Assembly (NCBI RefSeq): GCF_022815905.2
Contig: NZ_CP119327.1
Span: 1,054,001-1,118,000 of the forward strand
Length of the DNA stretch: 64,000 nt
DNA from: Staphylococcus sp. NRL 16/872
Lineage (GTDB): Bacteria; Bacillota; Bacilli; Staphylococcales; Staphylococcaceae
Direction of reading: 5' to 3'
The position numbers and the translations under genes were made by a program. The notes beneath the pieces were generated by a model. The model saw nothing but the letters and a program-made list of their open reading frames with translations. It made no database searches and had not been told where the DNA came from. This document shows positions 42,969-51,904 of the stretch, piece after piece. Within the stretch, counting starts at the first letter, position 1. Every line of letters starts with the position of its first letter.

Positions 42969-43193
42969 TTGGATTACGCACATTTAAATCTTGAACATTT
43001 CTTTGCGAGAAATGATGATTTAGATATTATTAGAGATCGTTCTGAATTTGTGATGATTAACAATTTCACTAATGAAATGATGTATCGTGATGGCGAAGTT
43101 GAAGGTACAATTGATTTGAACCAATATTATTATAAGAATAGATCACAAGCTGCGAGTTTCATTATGATGGATTACCGCAATGAGAGTAAATAA
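42969..43193 (+). CDS. Small conserved staphylococcal protein, unknown
   Basis: A 74-aa acidic/aromatic protein (MDYAHLNLEHFFARNDDLDI, ending QAASFIMMDYRNESK). TTG 42969 lies 7 nt after GGGAGG; ATG 42963 is only 1 nt from it. It is divergent from sigS, so they share a 200-nt promoter region. No family is recognised; a small regulatory or enzyme-accessory role cannot be told. The 43,194-43,423 gap has only AT-rich promoter sequence for sagB. Confidence 0.6.
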   Translation: MDYAHLNLEHFFARNDDLDIIRDRSEFVMINNFTNEMMYRDGEVEGTIDLNQYYYKNRSQAASFIMMDYRNESK

Positions 43194-43423
43194 TTTTTAT
43201 ATTTCTTAATCTAGATAGCAAATAAATTAAATATAGATATGCAAGTAATGAAATTCCGCTTATTTCATTACTTTTTATTTTGTTAAGTTTCATTTTGATT
43301 ACTGTTATTTTATGAATTTGTAACATTGCAATTATAAAATTGTTTAACCTTAGTAATAATGTTAAACTTTTTATCATGATATAGTTTATTAAAGATTACA
43401 AGAATGACCTAAGAGGTGTGAAT

Positions 43424-44275
43424 ATGACGAAGCACAAGAAGGGCTCTATAATAGGACTTGTAGGGTTGCTCATTGTTTTAGTGGTAGCTGGTTTCGTCTT
43501 CTTTTCAATGATTTCTGATCAAATTTTTTTCAAAAATGTTGATGAAGAAGAAAGTGTAGAGCATTTAAATGTTACATTAAATAAAGCTGCAGAAAAGCAA
43601 ATCGATAATTATACAAGTCAACAAGTGTCTAATAAAAGTAATAATGCTTGGAGAGATGCTTCAGCAAGTGAAATAAAAGCTGCAATGGATAGTAGTAAAT
43701 TCATTGAGGATGACAAACAAAAATATCAATTTTTAGATTTATCAAAATATCAAGGTATTGATGAAAAGCGTATCAAACGTATGTTATTTGATAGACCTAC
43801 TTTATTAGAACATACGGATGCATTCGTTAATGCCGCTAAAGAAAAACACGTAAATGAAGTATATTTAATTTCTCATGCATTATTAGAAACAGGCTCTGTC
43901 AAAAGTGATTTAGCTAAAGGTGTTGAAATTGACGGTAAAAAGTATTATAACTTTTACGGTGTTGGAGCTTTAGATGAAGACCCTATTAAAACAGGTTCAG
44001 AATACGCTAAAAAACATGGTTGGGATACACCTGAGAAAGCAATTAAAGGTGGAGCGGATTTCATTCACCAACATTATTTATCACACAGTGACCAAAATAC
44101 ACTTTATAGTATGAGATGGAATCCTAAAAATCCTGGCGAACATCAATATGCGACAGATATTAAATGGGCAGAAAATAATGCCGAAATTATCGCAGATTTC
44201 TATAAAGAAATGAAAACAGAAGGTAAATATTTTAAACTTTATGTATATAAAGACGATACGAAACATCAAAAATAA
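43424..44275 (+). CDS. sagB: Membrane-bound N-acetylglucosaminidase SagB
   Basis: A 283-aa protein with a basic N-terminus and one transmembrane anchor (SIIGLVGLLIVLVVAGFVFF), then an extracellular glucosaminidase: VYLISHALLETGSVKSDLA with catalytic Glu, YYNFYGVGALDEDPI and TLYSMRWNPKNPGEHQYA. In S. aureus SagB works with SpdC to trim nascent peptidoglycan strands. ATG 43424 follows AGAGGTG. The C-terminal domain is closely related to that of the prophage virion hydrolase at 21.4-23.4 kb. Confidence 0.9.
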   Translation: MTKHKKGSIIGLVGLLIVLVVAGFVFFSMISDQIFFKNVDEEESVEHLNVTLNKAAEKQIDNYTSQQVSNKSNNAWRDASASEIKAAMDSSKFIEDDKQKYQFLDLSKYQGIDEKRIKRMLFDRPTLLEHTDAFVNAAKEKHVNEVYLISHALLETGSVKSDLAKGVEIDGKKYYNFYGVGALDEDPIKTGSEYAKKHGWDTPEKAIKGGADFIHQHYLSHSDQNTLYSMRWNPKNPGEHQYATDIKWAENNAEIIADFYKEMKTEGKYFKLYVYKDDTKHQK

Positions 44276-44284
44276 TAAAAAATT

Positions 44285-44329
44285 AACCAGCGTACACAAA
44301 GGTTTTAAAGATTGTGTACGCTGGTTTTC
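44285..44329 (+). terminator. Terminator after sagB
   Basis: AACCAGCGTACACAA and TTGTGTACGCTGGTT pair perfectly, followed by TTCTAT. Confidence 0.85.
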
Positions 44330-44416
44330 TATAATGTAGAAAAACACATAAAGTTATTTAGCTTGCTTCCCAAATAATTTTAGTATGAAGACGGAAAGGG
44401 TTATCAATAGGTTGAA

Positions 44417-44494
44417 TTATTCGGCTTTATTTTTTCTATTCAACCAAGAGAACGCAATAACAAATACGATGACAACTTTAAGTAAAAATTTCAT
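44417..44494 (-). CDS. 25-aa membrane peptide
   Basis: ATG 44494 (- strand) is preceded by GAGGTGA with good spacing. The peptide MKFLLKVVIVFVIAFSWLNR continues KNKAE: a single hydrophobic helix with a basic tail. It lies alone between sagB and the FAD-protein gene. The strong ribosome site argues it is real; function is unknown. Confidence 0.5.
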   Translation of the reverse strand: MKFLLKVVIVFVIAFSWLNRKNKAE

Positions 44495-44642
44495 ATTAAT
44501 TCACCTCAAATAGATTCTATCATATCTTATAATGGTTAAAAGTAATTATTAATGGCTATACTTGAATAAGACTATATTTTTAAGGGCATTGATATAATAC
44601 TATTATGATATAAATGAGATAGACAGAAGGATGATGTTAAAA

Positions 44643-46127
44643 ATGCGTGTAGCAATAATTGGAATGGGAACCGCTGGCGTAAGTGTATTACGACAATTAG
44701 TTAAAAATGAAGATTTTAAAAAGTTAAAGGTAGATGTATATGATAATGAAGTGAATATGGGACAAGGCGTACCTTTTCAAAACGATAGTAGCCAACTATT
44801 AATTAATTTGCCTACAAAAAATATGAGTTTAAATTTAGATGATGATGAAGAATTCTGGAAATGGTATCAAAATCAGAATGAATTCAAATTTGACAACCCT
44901 AACTATTTGCCAAGATTCGTCTTCGGTCATTATATGAAATCATATTTATCAGATTACGTAGCTATGTATGACAATTTGAATGTTATTAACAAACAAGTAT
45001 ATGAAATATTTACTAACTCTGATGTCGATGAAACGACGTTGAAATATTATGTTTGTACGTCTGAGGATATGACGCAATGGAAAGAATACGATTATATTTT
45101 CTTAACAATTGGAACATTCTCTTATCATGATCCCTATCATTTGAAAGGCAAGAAAGGATACATACAAACACCATATCCTACATATCATACATTAGATGAA
45201 GTTGAACAAACAGATAGTATTGCCATCATTGGCACAGGCTTAGCGAGTTTAGATGTAGTACGTTATGTCGCTACGCATCATGCTAAATTGCCAATAACAA
45301 TGACAAGTAGATCTGCTAACTTACCAAGCGTAAGAGGTAATATGATAGATATTGATTTTAAATATTTAACGAAAGAAAAATTCAATGAAATTAAGACACA
45401 ACATTATGGGAATGTACCACTTGAAAAAGCATTCGAATTATTTAAATTAGAATGTGATTTATATGATGTTAAGTTAGATAAAATGGTTCATCGTAGAACA
45501 GGCGATACTATTAAAGATCTACAATTCGACTTAAATCGACCTGATGAATTAGGTGTCTTTCAAAGTATCATTGAAAACGTTAAAGAAAACCTAAATTGGA
45601 TATGGAATAGTTTCAGTCGTAGTGATCAAAAAGAATTTGATAAACGTTTTACTAAAATAATTCAATTAAATTCTAATCCGATGCCTCCTCGTACAGCTCG
45701 TTTAATTATTGATTTAATTAATGATGGGTCTTTAATCATAAAAAAAGGCTTAGAAGATATTAAATATGAGGATAATTTATTTAATTTGAAATTTAAAGAT
45801 GAAGCGAAAGTACATCAATATAATGTAGTGATTAATTCTACTGGTTCTAAAACCCATTTATCAGATTTAGATGAAGATGATCAACTTGTATTAAATCTTG
45901 AGAATCGTCAAATTGTTCAGGCTCATCCTATGGGTGGTATTCAAATTATTCCAGAAACCAATCAAGTGATTAGTCCACGATATGGCACATTGCATAATAT
46001 GATTGCGATTGGACAAGTCACAAATGGCGTTAATAAATTACGTAATGGGGTTAAAATGATTGTCACTCAAGCGGTAAGTTCTGTGAATTACCTGTATGAA
46101 ATTCAAAGTGAATTTGATCATGAATAA
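44643..46127 (+). CDS. FAD/NAD(P)-binding protein
   Basis: A 494-aa protein of the FAD-NAD(P)-binding (PF13454) family. The dinucleotide fold is at the N-terminus (MRVAIIGMGTAGVSVLRQL), with GQGVPFQNDSSQLLINLPT typical of this family and a second motif IAIIGTGLASLDVVRYVA. Substrate and partners are unknown. ATG 44643 places the Rossmann strand at the start; ATGs at 44631/44634 are too close to AGAAGG. It is monocistronic, with AT-rich promoter sequence upstream. Confidence 0.8.
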   Translation: MRVAIIGMGTAGVSVLRQLVKNEDFKKLKVDVYDNEVNMGQGVPFQNDSSQLLINLPTKNMSLNLDDDEEFWKWYQNQNEFKFDNPNYLPRFVFGHYMKSYLSDYVAMYDNLNVINKQVYEIFTNSDVDETTLKYYVCTSEDMTQWKEYDYIFLTIGTFSYHDPYHLKGKKGYIQTPYPTYHTLDEVEQTDSIAIIGTGLASLDVVRYVATHHAKLPITMTSRSANLPSVRGNMIDIDFKYLTKEKFNEIKTQHYGNVPLEKAFELFKLECDLYDVKLDKMVHRRTGDTIKDLQFDLNRPDELGVFQSIIENVKENLNWIWNSFSRSDQKEFDKRFTKIIQLNSNPMPPRTARLIIDLINDGSLIIKKGLEDIKYEDNLFNLKFKDEAKVHQYNVVINSTGSKTHLSDLDEDDQLVLNLENRQIVQAHPMGGIQIIPETNQVISPRYGTLHNMIAIGQVTNGVNKLRNGVKMIVTQAVSSVNYLYEIQSEFDHE

Positions 46128-46201
46128 ACATAGGGTTACACCGAATGTTGAAAAAGGCTACATTTAGTGACTAAATCGTCTATATTACTGTATTTCTTTG
46201 T

Positions 46202-46230
46202 TTGTAATTTTCTAAAAATAAGCGTATGAT
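46202..46230 (+). promoter_or_regulatory. Riboflavin operon promoter
   Basis: TTGTAA (46202-46207) and TATGAT (46225-46230) are separated by 17 nt, upstream of the FMN aptamer. Confidence 0.5.
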
Positions 46231-46284
46231 TAATTGTGTAGTAATTAACTACATTAACTCTAAAGTTATCACAATTTCATAGTA

Positions 46285-46418
46285 ATTCTTTCGGGGCAGG
46301 GTGTGATTCCCAACCGGCAGTAATTTAAGCCTGCGACCTGCTTGTAGCTAAGAAGTACAGGTGGCTGATCTAGTGAGAATCTAGAGCCGACAGTAATAGT
46401 CTGGATGGGAGAAAGAAT
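46285..46418 (+). ncRNA. FMN riboswitch (RFN element)
   Basis: P1 is ATTCTTTC paired with GAAAGAAT. The conserved core includes GGGGCAGGGTGTGATTCCC, CCGGCAGTAA, AAGCCTGCGACC and GATCTAGTGAGAATCTAGAG, with CCGACAGTAATAGTCTGGA near the 3' side. FMN binding would favour the terminator before ribD. Confidence 0.96.
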
Positions 46419-46507
46419 GAAGACGCGCTATTGATAGAATAGACGTTTATTTAAATATGGATAGTTTACTAATCGTAGTAAGCTTATTTAACTATACATG
46501 TAACTCC

Positions 46508-46543
46508 CTATGCCTGAATGAAGATTTTAGGCATAGTTTTTTT
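46508..46543 (+). terminator. FMN-controlled terminator before ribD
   Basis: CTATGCCT and AGGCATAG form the stem, followed by TTTTTTT. It lies 90 nt after the aptamer and 15 nt before ribD. Confidence 0.85.
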
Positions 46544-46557
46544 ATTGAGGTGATAAT

Positions 46558-47601
46558 TTGAGTAATTATATGCAATATGCAATTCAACTTGCACAAATGG
46601 TGGACGGACAAACTGGAGTTAATCCTCCAGTAGGCTCAGTGGTAGTAAATGATGGTCGCATAGTAGGTCTTGGTGCACATCTCAAGCAAGGCGATAAACA
46701 TGCTGAAGTTCAAGCTTTAGATATGGCGCAAGAAAAGGCAAAAGGCGGCACCATTTACATTTCTTTAGAGCCTTGTACACATTATGGTTCAACGCCACCT
46801 TGTGTAAATAAAATTATAGAATTTGGACTAAGTAAAGTCATTTATGCAGTTAAAGATACTACATTACCTTCTGAAGGAGACAAGATTTTACAAGAGGCTG
46901 GTATTGAAGTTGAATATCAACCTTCAGATGAAGCTACGATTCTTTATAAAGACTTTTTCAAAGCGAAAGAAAATAAAGTTCCTGAAATTACAGTAAAAGT
47001 TTCCACATCTTTGGATGGCAAACAAGCCACAGATAATGGTCAAAGCCAATGGATAACGAATAAATATGTGAAACAAGATGTTTATCAATTGAGACATACA
47101 CATGATGCTGTGTTAACAGGTAATGGAACGGTTGAAGCAGATAACCCACAATATACAACGCGAATTCAAGATGGCAAACATCCAGTTCGAATCGTATTAT
47201 CGAAAAGTGGGGAGATCGATTTCTCAAAACAAATGTTTCAAGATAACTTTAGTGATATTTGGATTTATACCGAAAATCAATCGCTTAGTAGTTCATCTGA
47301 ACATATTAAAATTATAAAATTAACTGAATGCAAATTAGCAAACATCTTAGCTGATATATATGATAAAGGTGTTGGAAAGCTACTTGTAGAGGCAGGTCCT
47401 CGTGTTACTTCAGAATTTCTCCAAACTAATTATGTTAATCAACTTATTATTTATTATGCCCCGATAATAATAGGTGGTTCCGGTCAATATCAATTCTATC
47501 AAACAGATGAAGTGATTGATTTAAACGAAGCCACTCAATTTGAAATTATTTCTACAGAGTTAATTCATCAAAATATTAAAATGACATTGCGAAAGAAGTG
47601 A
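46558..47601 (+). CDS. ribD: Riboflavin biosynthesis deaminase/reductase RibD
   Basis: A 347-aa bifunctional enzyme. The N-terminal deaminase has HAEVQALDMA and EPCTHYGSTPPC (zinc ligands). The C-terminal reductase has TVKVSTSLDGKQA and LLVEAGPRVTSEF. It converts the GTP-cyclohydrolase product to the 5-amino-6-ribitylamino-uracil phosphate stage. The start is TTG 46558 after GAGGTG. It is the first gene of ribD-ribE-ribBA-ribH, under the FMN riboswitch. Confidence 0.95.
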   Translation: MSNYMQYAIQLAQMVDGQTGVNPPVGSVVVNDGRIVGLGAHLKQGDKHAEVQALDMAQEKAKGGTIYISLEPCTHYGSTPPCVNKIIEFGLSKVIYAVKDTTLPSEGDKILQEAGIEVEYQPSDEATILYKDFFKAKENKVPEITVKVSTSLDGKQATDNGQSQWITNKYVKQDVYQLRHTHDAVLTGNGTVEADNPQYTTRIQDGKHPVRIVLSKSGEIDFSKQMFQDNFSDIWIYTENQSLSSSSEHIKIIKLTECKLANILADIYDKGVGKLLVEAGPRVTSEFLQTNYVNQLIIYYAPIIIGGSGQYQFYQTDEVIDLNEATQFEIISTELIHQNIKMTLRKK

Positions 47602-47608
47602 ACTAAGA

Positions 47609-48241
47609 ATGTTTACAGGTATCGTTGAAGAGATAGGTACTATAAAAAATATTCGTACGCAACAATCTGTTAAAACGCTAGATATCGCCTGTCAACGCAT
47701 TTTAGAAGATATGCATATCGGCGATTCGATTAGTGTCAATGGCGCATGTTTAACAGTTATCGATTTTCACAGTAATTATTTTTCTGTGCAAGTGATTAAA
47801 GGTACTGAAAACAAGACCTATTTATCCAATATAAAACTAAATGACGTAGTGAATTTAGAACGTGCTATGGCAGGGAATGGACGCTTTGGCGGACATTTCG
47901 TCTTAGGTCATGTAGATGAGGTAGGTACGATTATGAATGTAAAAGAAACACCTAACTCACGTATCGTGAATATTAAAGCCCCACCGCACACTATCAAACA
48001 AATGGTGAAACAAGGTTCTATAACAGTTGATGGTGTTAGTCTTACAGTTTTTGATTTGCATAGTAATAGTTTCGATATACATTTAATTCCTGAAACAAGA
48101 CGTTCTACAATTCTTTCCTCAAAAAAGATTGGCGATTACGTTCATTTAGAAACAGATGTACTTTTCAAATATGTAGAGAATATCGTGAAAGCAAATGATT
48201 CGGATTTAACAATTGATAAATTAAAAGCATTTGGTTTTTAG
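47609..48241 (+). CDS. ribE: Riboflavin synthase alpha subunit
   Basis: A 210-aa protein with two lumazine-binding repeats: MFTGIVEEIGTIKNI with SVNGACLTVIDFHSNYF, and RFGGHFVLGHVDEVGTI with VDGVSLTVFDLHSNSFD. It dismutates two dimethyl-ribityllumazine molecules into riboflavin and the pyrimidine. ATG 47609 lies 7 nt after ribD. Confidence 0.95.
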   Translation: MFTGIVEEIGTIKNIRTQQSVKTLDIACQRILEDMHIGDSISVNGACLTVIDFHSNYFSVQVIKGTENKTYLSNIKLNDVVNLERAMAGNGRFGGHFVLGHVDEVGTIMNVKETPNSRIVNIKAPPHTIKQMVKQGSITVDGVSLTVFDLHSNSFDIHLIPETRRSTILSSKKIGDYVHLETDVLFKYVENIVKANDSDLTIDKLKAFGF

Positions 48242-48260
48242 GAGTTTAGGAGGGCATAAT

Positions 48261-49442
48261 ATGAAGTTTGATGACATCAATGTAGCACTTGAAGCTTTAA
48301 AACATGGTAAAAGTATTATCGTGGTAGATGATGAAGATCGTGAAAATGAAGGCGACTTAATTGCAGTTACTGAATGGATGGAAGATGATACGATTAATTT
48401 CATGGCACAACATGGCCGAGGGTTAATATGTGCACCTATAAGTAAAGAAATTGCGAATCGTTTAAATCTTGTATCAATGGTTAAAAATAACACTGATGAT
48501 TATGGAACGAACTTTACTGTAAGTGTGGACCATGTCTCAACATCAACAGGTATCAGCGCATTTGATCGCATGGCTACTGCACGCGCTTTAATTAATCCAG
48601 AATCTACACCGGAAAGTTTTAACAGACCTGGTCATCTTTTTCCACTAATTGCTAAAGATAATGGTGTATTAGAAAGAATGGGCCATACAGAAGCGGCTGT
48701 AGATTTAGCTATTTTAACTGGTGCGCAACCAGCAGGTGTTATCTGTGAGATTATGAACGACGATGGCACTATGGCGAAGGGTCAAGACTTAGTAGCGTTC
48801 AAGGAGAAGCATCAATTAAAAATGATTACAATTCAAAGTTTAATTGAATATCGTAAAAAAAGAGCGAATGATGTGGAACTAAAAGCACGTGTTAATATGC
48901 CAACAGATAATGGCGACTTCGAGATGTATGGTTTTCAATCTTCATTAACTGATGAAGAAATCGTTGTTCTTGCGAAAGGAGAACCACGTAGTACTGAAAA
49001 TGTAAGAATTCATTCTGCTTGTTTAACGGGAGATATCTTCCATAGTCAGCGATGTGATTGTGGTGCGCAATTAGAAGCGGCTATGAATTACATTAATGAA
49101 CATGGTGGTTTAATTATTTATCTTCCTCAAGAAGGAAGAGGGATTGGCTTGATTAATAAATTACGAGCTTATGAATTAATTGAACGTGGTCATGATACAG
49201 TAACTGCCAATTTAGCATTAGGCTTCGATGAAGATTTACGCGATTATCATATTGCAGCTCGTATTCTTAATTATTTTAATGTACAACAAGTTAATTTGTT
49301 AAGTAACAATCCTAAGAAATTTGAAGGATTAGAAGAGTATGGGATTAAAGTAGCTGATCGTACGGAAATTATAGTTCCGGAAACAGCACATAATCACGAT
49401 TATATGACAACGAAAAAACTTAAAATGGGACATTTAATTTAG
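48261..49442 (+). CDS. ribBA: DHBP synthase / GTP cyclohydrolase II (RibBA)
   Basis: A 393-aa bifunctional enzyme. The N-terminal half is 3,4-dihydroxy-2-butanone-4-phosphate synthase ([29 protein letters not shown]). The C-terminal half is GTP cyclohydrolase II with zinc site [20 protein letters not shown] and [11 protein letters not shown]. It feeds both branches of the riboflavin pathway. ATG 48261 follows AGGAGGG. Confidence 0.95.
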   Translation: MKFDDINVALEALKHGKSIIVVDDEDRENEGDLIAVTEWMEDDTINFMAQHGRGLICAPISKEIANRLNLVSMVKNNTDDYGTNFTVSVDHVSTSTGISAFDRMATARALINPESTPESFNRPGHLFPLIAKDNGVLERMGHTEAAVDLAILTGAQPAGVICEIMNDDGTMAKGQDLVAFKEKHQLKMITIQSLIEYRKKRANDVELKARVNMPTDNGDFEMYGFQSSLTDEEIVVLAKGEPRSTENVRIHSACLTGDIFHSQRCDCGAQLEAAMNYINEHGGLIIYLPQEGRGIGLINKLRAYELIERGHDTVTANLALGFDEDLRDYHIAARILNYFNVQQVNLLSNNPKKFEGLEEYGIKVADRTEIIVPETAHNHDYMTTKKLKMGHLI

Positions 49443-49455
49443 GAGGAGATTTAAC

Positions 49456-49914
49456 ATGAACTTTGAAGGTAAATTAGTAGGTACAGATTTAAAAATTGCG
49501 GTAGTAGTTAGTAGATTTAATGATTTTATTACAGGTCGTCTTTTGGATGGTGCACAAGATACATTAATTAGACACGGGGTGGATGAAAATAATATCGACG
49601 TGGCTTATGTACCAGGTGCATTTGAAATACCTTTAGTAGCTAAAAAATTAGCTCAAAAAGGTGAATATGATGCTGTTATTACACTTGGTTGTGTAATTAG
49701 AGGCGCTACATCACATTATGACTATGTATGTAACGAAGTGGCTAAAGGCGTATCTAAAGCGAATGATGTTACTGACACGCCAGTTATTTTTGGTATATTA
49801 ACAACAGAAAGTATTGAACAAGCTGTTGAACGTGCAGGTACTAAAGCGGGTAATAAAGGTGCTGAAGCGGCGGTTAGTGCAATTGAAATGGCTAACTTAC
49901 TTAAACAATTTTAA
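49456..49914 (+). CDS. ribH: Lumazine synthase
   Basis: A 152-aa 6,7-dimethyl-8-ribityllumazine synthase, the penultimate step of riboflavin synthesis. Motifs: [55 protein letters not shown]. It is the last gene of the operon; no canonical terminator is seen directly after it, but the repeat cluster that follows has strong hairpins. Confidence 0.96.
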   Translation: MNFEGKLVGTDLKIAVVVSRFNDFITGRLLDGAQDTLIRHGVDENNIDVAYVPGAFEIPLVAKKLAQKGEYDAVITLGCVIRGATSHYDYVCNEVAKGVSKANDVTDTPVIFGILTTESIEQAVERAGTKAGNKGAEAAVSAIEMANLLKQF

Positions 49915-50190
49915 GTACTTGCGAGAAAGGCTTAAGCCTGTAGTCTTGTAAAGCAGTTCTTAAATGGATTGACATTACACTTAAGTTGAGACGCTTGCCT
50001 AGGGGGCTGGGTCGAGCCTTGGTCTTGTAAAGTAGTTCTTAGATGAATGTTACTCATTTTGTTGCGACGCTTTCTTGCGAGAAAGGCTTAAGCCTGTAGT
50101 CTTAAGCTCTTTCTTTTCCGCCAAGAGTCGCGCAACATCATTCGTTATTCATCTTAGAACTTCTTACGTAAGTGTTTGAACACTTACGTT

Positions 50191-50259
50191 CCTTCCCCAG
50201 CTTGCTTTGTTTGTAGACTTTCTATGCGAAAGTCTCTTTGCTGGGGCCCCGCGCTCAAC
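50191..50259. repeat. GC-rich hairpin repeat unit A1 (STAR-like)
   Basis: This unit differs at only a few positions from 50401-50469. It folds as CCCAGC...GCTGGG, with an inner hairpin GACTTTC/GAAAGTC, and contains TTTGCTGGGGCCCC, close to the staphylococcal STAR core (TTGTTGGGGCCCC-like). An 11-bp inverted repeat ACGTAAGTGTT/AACACTTACGT precedes it. Confidence 0.6.
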
Positions 50260-50400
50260 TACGTTCCATTATCCATTTTAGAACTACTTACCTATGTGCT
50301 ATAGCACTTATGTTCATTAATAATTAGCATAGGAGTCTTCACAACTACACTTCGTTATCTATCTTAGAACGACTTACGCAAGTGTTAGAACACTTACGTT

Positions 50401-50469
50401 CCTTCCCCAGCTTGCTTTGTTTGTAGACTTTCTATGCGAAAGTCTTTGTGCTGGGGCCCCGCGCGCAAC
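50401..50469. repeat. GC-rich hairpin repeat unit A2 (STAR-like)
   Basis: The second copy of unit A, exactly 210 bp after the first, with TGTGCTGGGGCCCC at its centre-right and the same inner hairpin. The same AAGTGTT/AACACTT inverted repeat lies just before it. Confidence 0.6.
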
Positions 50470-50557
50470 CCATTCGTTATTCATCTTAGAACTACTTACG
50501 TAAGTGTATGAACATTTACGTTCATTTATATTTTATAATTAAATATTAAAAAAATAG

Positions 50558-50603
50558 GGCACTTCGTTCGATTTAATGAATATTATTAAATCAACGAAGT
50601 GCC
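50558..50603 (-). terminator. Terminator of putA
   Basis: GGCACTTCGTT-GATTTAAT and its complement pair with one bulged base. The T-run lies on the - strand side (AAAAAAATA on +), so it ends transcription from putA. Confidence 0.75.
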
Positions 50604-50661
50604 TTATGTATTCACTCTATTTTAGAATATCTATTTCAATTCTTAATCTTCATTCACCCAT

Positions 50662-51663
50662 TTATTTTCTTAGTAGTTTGGTAGCTCCTGAAAAGATAGC
50701 TAAGCTTCCAATTCCAATTGCACTAGCTAGACCGACTTTTTTCAATGTTTCTGTTGAAACAAATTCTTGATATGCCAATGCTAAGTTTTGTGGGCGTTCT
50801 GCAAGGCGACGCATGAAGTAAGCAAACCAGTCATTACCATATGGTACATACTCAGTGAAATGATAGCCTTCTCTAGCAATTTCTTCAGCTAATTCACTGC
50901 GGAAACCATATAACATTTGGAATTCAAAATTATCCTTATCAATATGATGATCTTTTGCAAATTGTTTAACGTGATTGATAATTTTATCATCATGCGTAGC
51001 GATAGATGTGAAGTTTTTAGCATTAAGTAAACGTTTTTCAATAAGTCTAATATAATTCGCATCAATTTCTTCTTTAGTTTGATATGCAATGTTTGCTTCT
51101 TCTTTATATGCACCTTTAACCAATCGTAGACGTAAGTCAGGATATTTATCAAGTAAATCACTAGCATCATATAAGTATGCTTGAATCACTGTACCTACAT
51201 TTTTAAATTCACCTTTTAATCTATCAAGAACTTCGATAATTTGTTGTAAGCTTTGATATTTTTCAGTATCAATATTGATATGCATTTTATCAAATTCGTC
51301 TGCTTTTAAAAGGATTTCTCTTAAATTTTCATAAGCTAAATCTAAATCAAATTCTGCGCCTAATGAACTTATTTTAACAGACATGTGAGCGTCAACATTA
51401 TAATCTTTAACTGCTTGCATAACTTCAAGAATTTCATTTTTAGCTTGAGTTGCTTCAGCTTCTGTACCCACAAATTCTCCTAAGTTATCTACAGTAACTT
51501 CGATATTTTTGTCATTTAATCTTTCAATTGTATCAATAAGTTGTTCAATAGTATTGCCTGCAACGACTTTATCCGCGCCCATGCGAGGTCCAATTCTTTT
51601 TGCTGTTTCATTTAAATATGTGCTGTTAGATAAAGCGATAAAAAAATCTTTGAAAAGTGACAT
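50662..51663 (-). CDS. putA: Proline dehydrogenase
   Basis: A 333-aa FAD-dependent monofunctional proline dehydrogenase (oxidation of proline to pyrroline-5-carboxylate). The barrel motifs include VDAHMSVKISSLGAEFD, LRLVKGAYKEEANIAYQ and FEFQMLYGFRSELAEEI; the C-terminus is hydrophobic/basic. It feeds proline carbon to glutamate through a separate RocA-type enzyme elsewhere. ATG 51663 follows GGAGGAATT. A cre-like site and TTGACA lie just upstream, suggesting glucose repression. Confidence 0.92.
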   Translation of the reverse strand: MSLFKDFFIALSNSTYLNETAKRIGPRMGADKVVAGNTIEQLIDTIERLNDKNIEVTVDNLGEFVGTEAEATQAKNEILEVMQAVKDYNVDAHMSVKISSLGAEFDLDLAYENLREILLKADEFDKMHINIDTEKYQSLQQIIEVLDRLKGEFKNVGTVIQAYLYDASDLLDKYPDLRLRLVKGAYKEEANIAYQTKEEIDANYIRLIEKRLLNAKNFTSIATHDDKIINHVKQFAKDHHIDKDNFEFQMLYGFRSELAEEIAREGYHFTEYVPYGNDWFAYFMRRLAERPQNLALAYQEFVSTETLKKVGLASAIGIGSLAIFSGATKLLRK

Positions 51664-51728
51664 TTATAATTCCTCCATTACACACAAATCGTTTACTTAT
51701 ATATAGTTTAGCATGAAATACGTTGTCA

Positions 51729-51742
51729 AGAAAGCGTTTTCA
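51729..51742 (-). promoter_or_regulatory. cre-like site at the putA promoter
   Basis: AGAAAGCGTTTTCA (on +) matches TGWAANCGNTNWCA except at the first base. On the - strand the site is followed by TTGACA and, after 17-18 nt, a TATATA-type -10, so CcpA bound here would sit on the -35. Confidence 0.55.
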
Positions 51743-51904
51743 ATTATCAGAATAGTTTTTATAATGTATAAATACACTTATTTAATTTAATAACAAAATT
51801 GTTTAAATTAAAGTTACTTCAATGATTGCTAGTAAACTCCAATCCTAATGAATTATCTGATATAATATTAATGTTGGAATTTAAGTATGAAAGGATTAAT
51901 AGAT

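Larger units (their letters stand above)
49916..50525. repeat. Intergenic repeat cluster (IR-bounded elements, STAR-like units)
   Basis: About 610 bp with no gene. It holds a direct repeat starting cttgcgagaaaggcttaagc at 49918 and again at 50074 (30 nt each). An IR-bounded element at about 50033-50161 has AGTTCTTAGATGAAT and ATTCATCTTAGAACT ends. Further right-arm copies of the form CAAC..TTCGTTAT..ATCTTAGAAC occur near 50255, 50340 and 50465. Two nearly identical 69-bp GC-rich units lie at 50191 and 50401. The arms match those of the copy at 37.9 kb. Confidence 0.8.

Noticed and set aside
49916..50525. CRISPR array
   Set aside because: Repeats are few, of unequal length and spacing, and built from inverted arms; there are no regular spacers and no cas genes.
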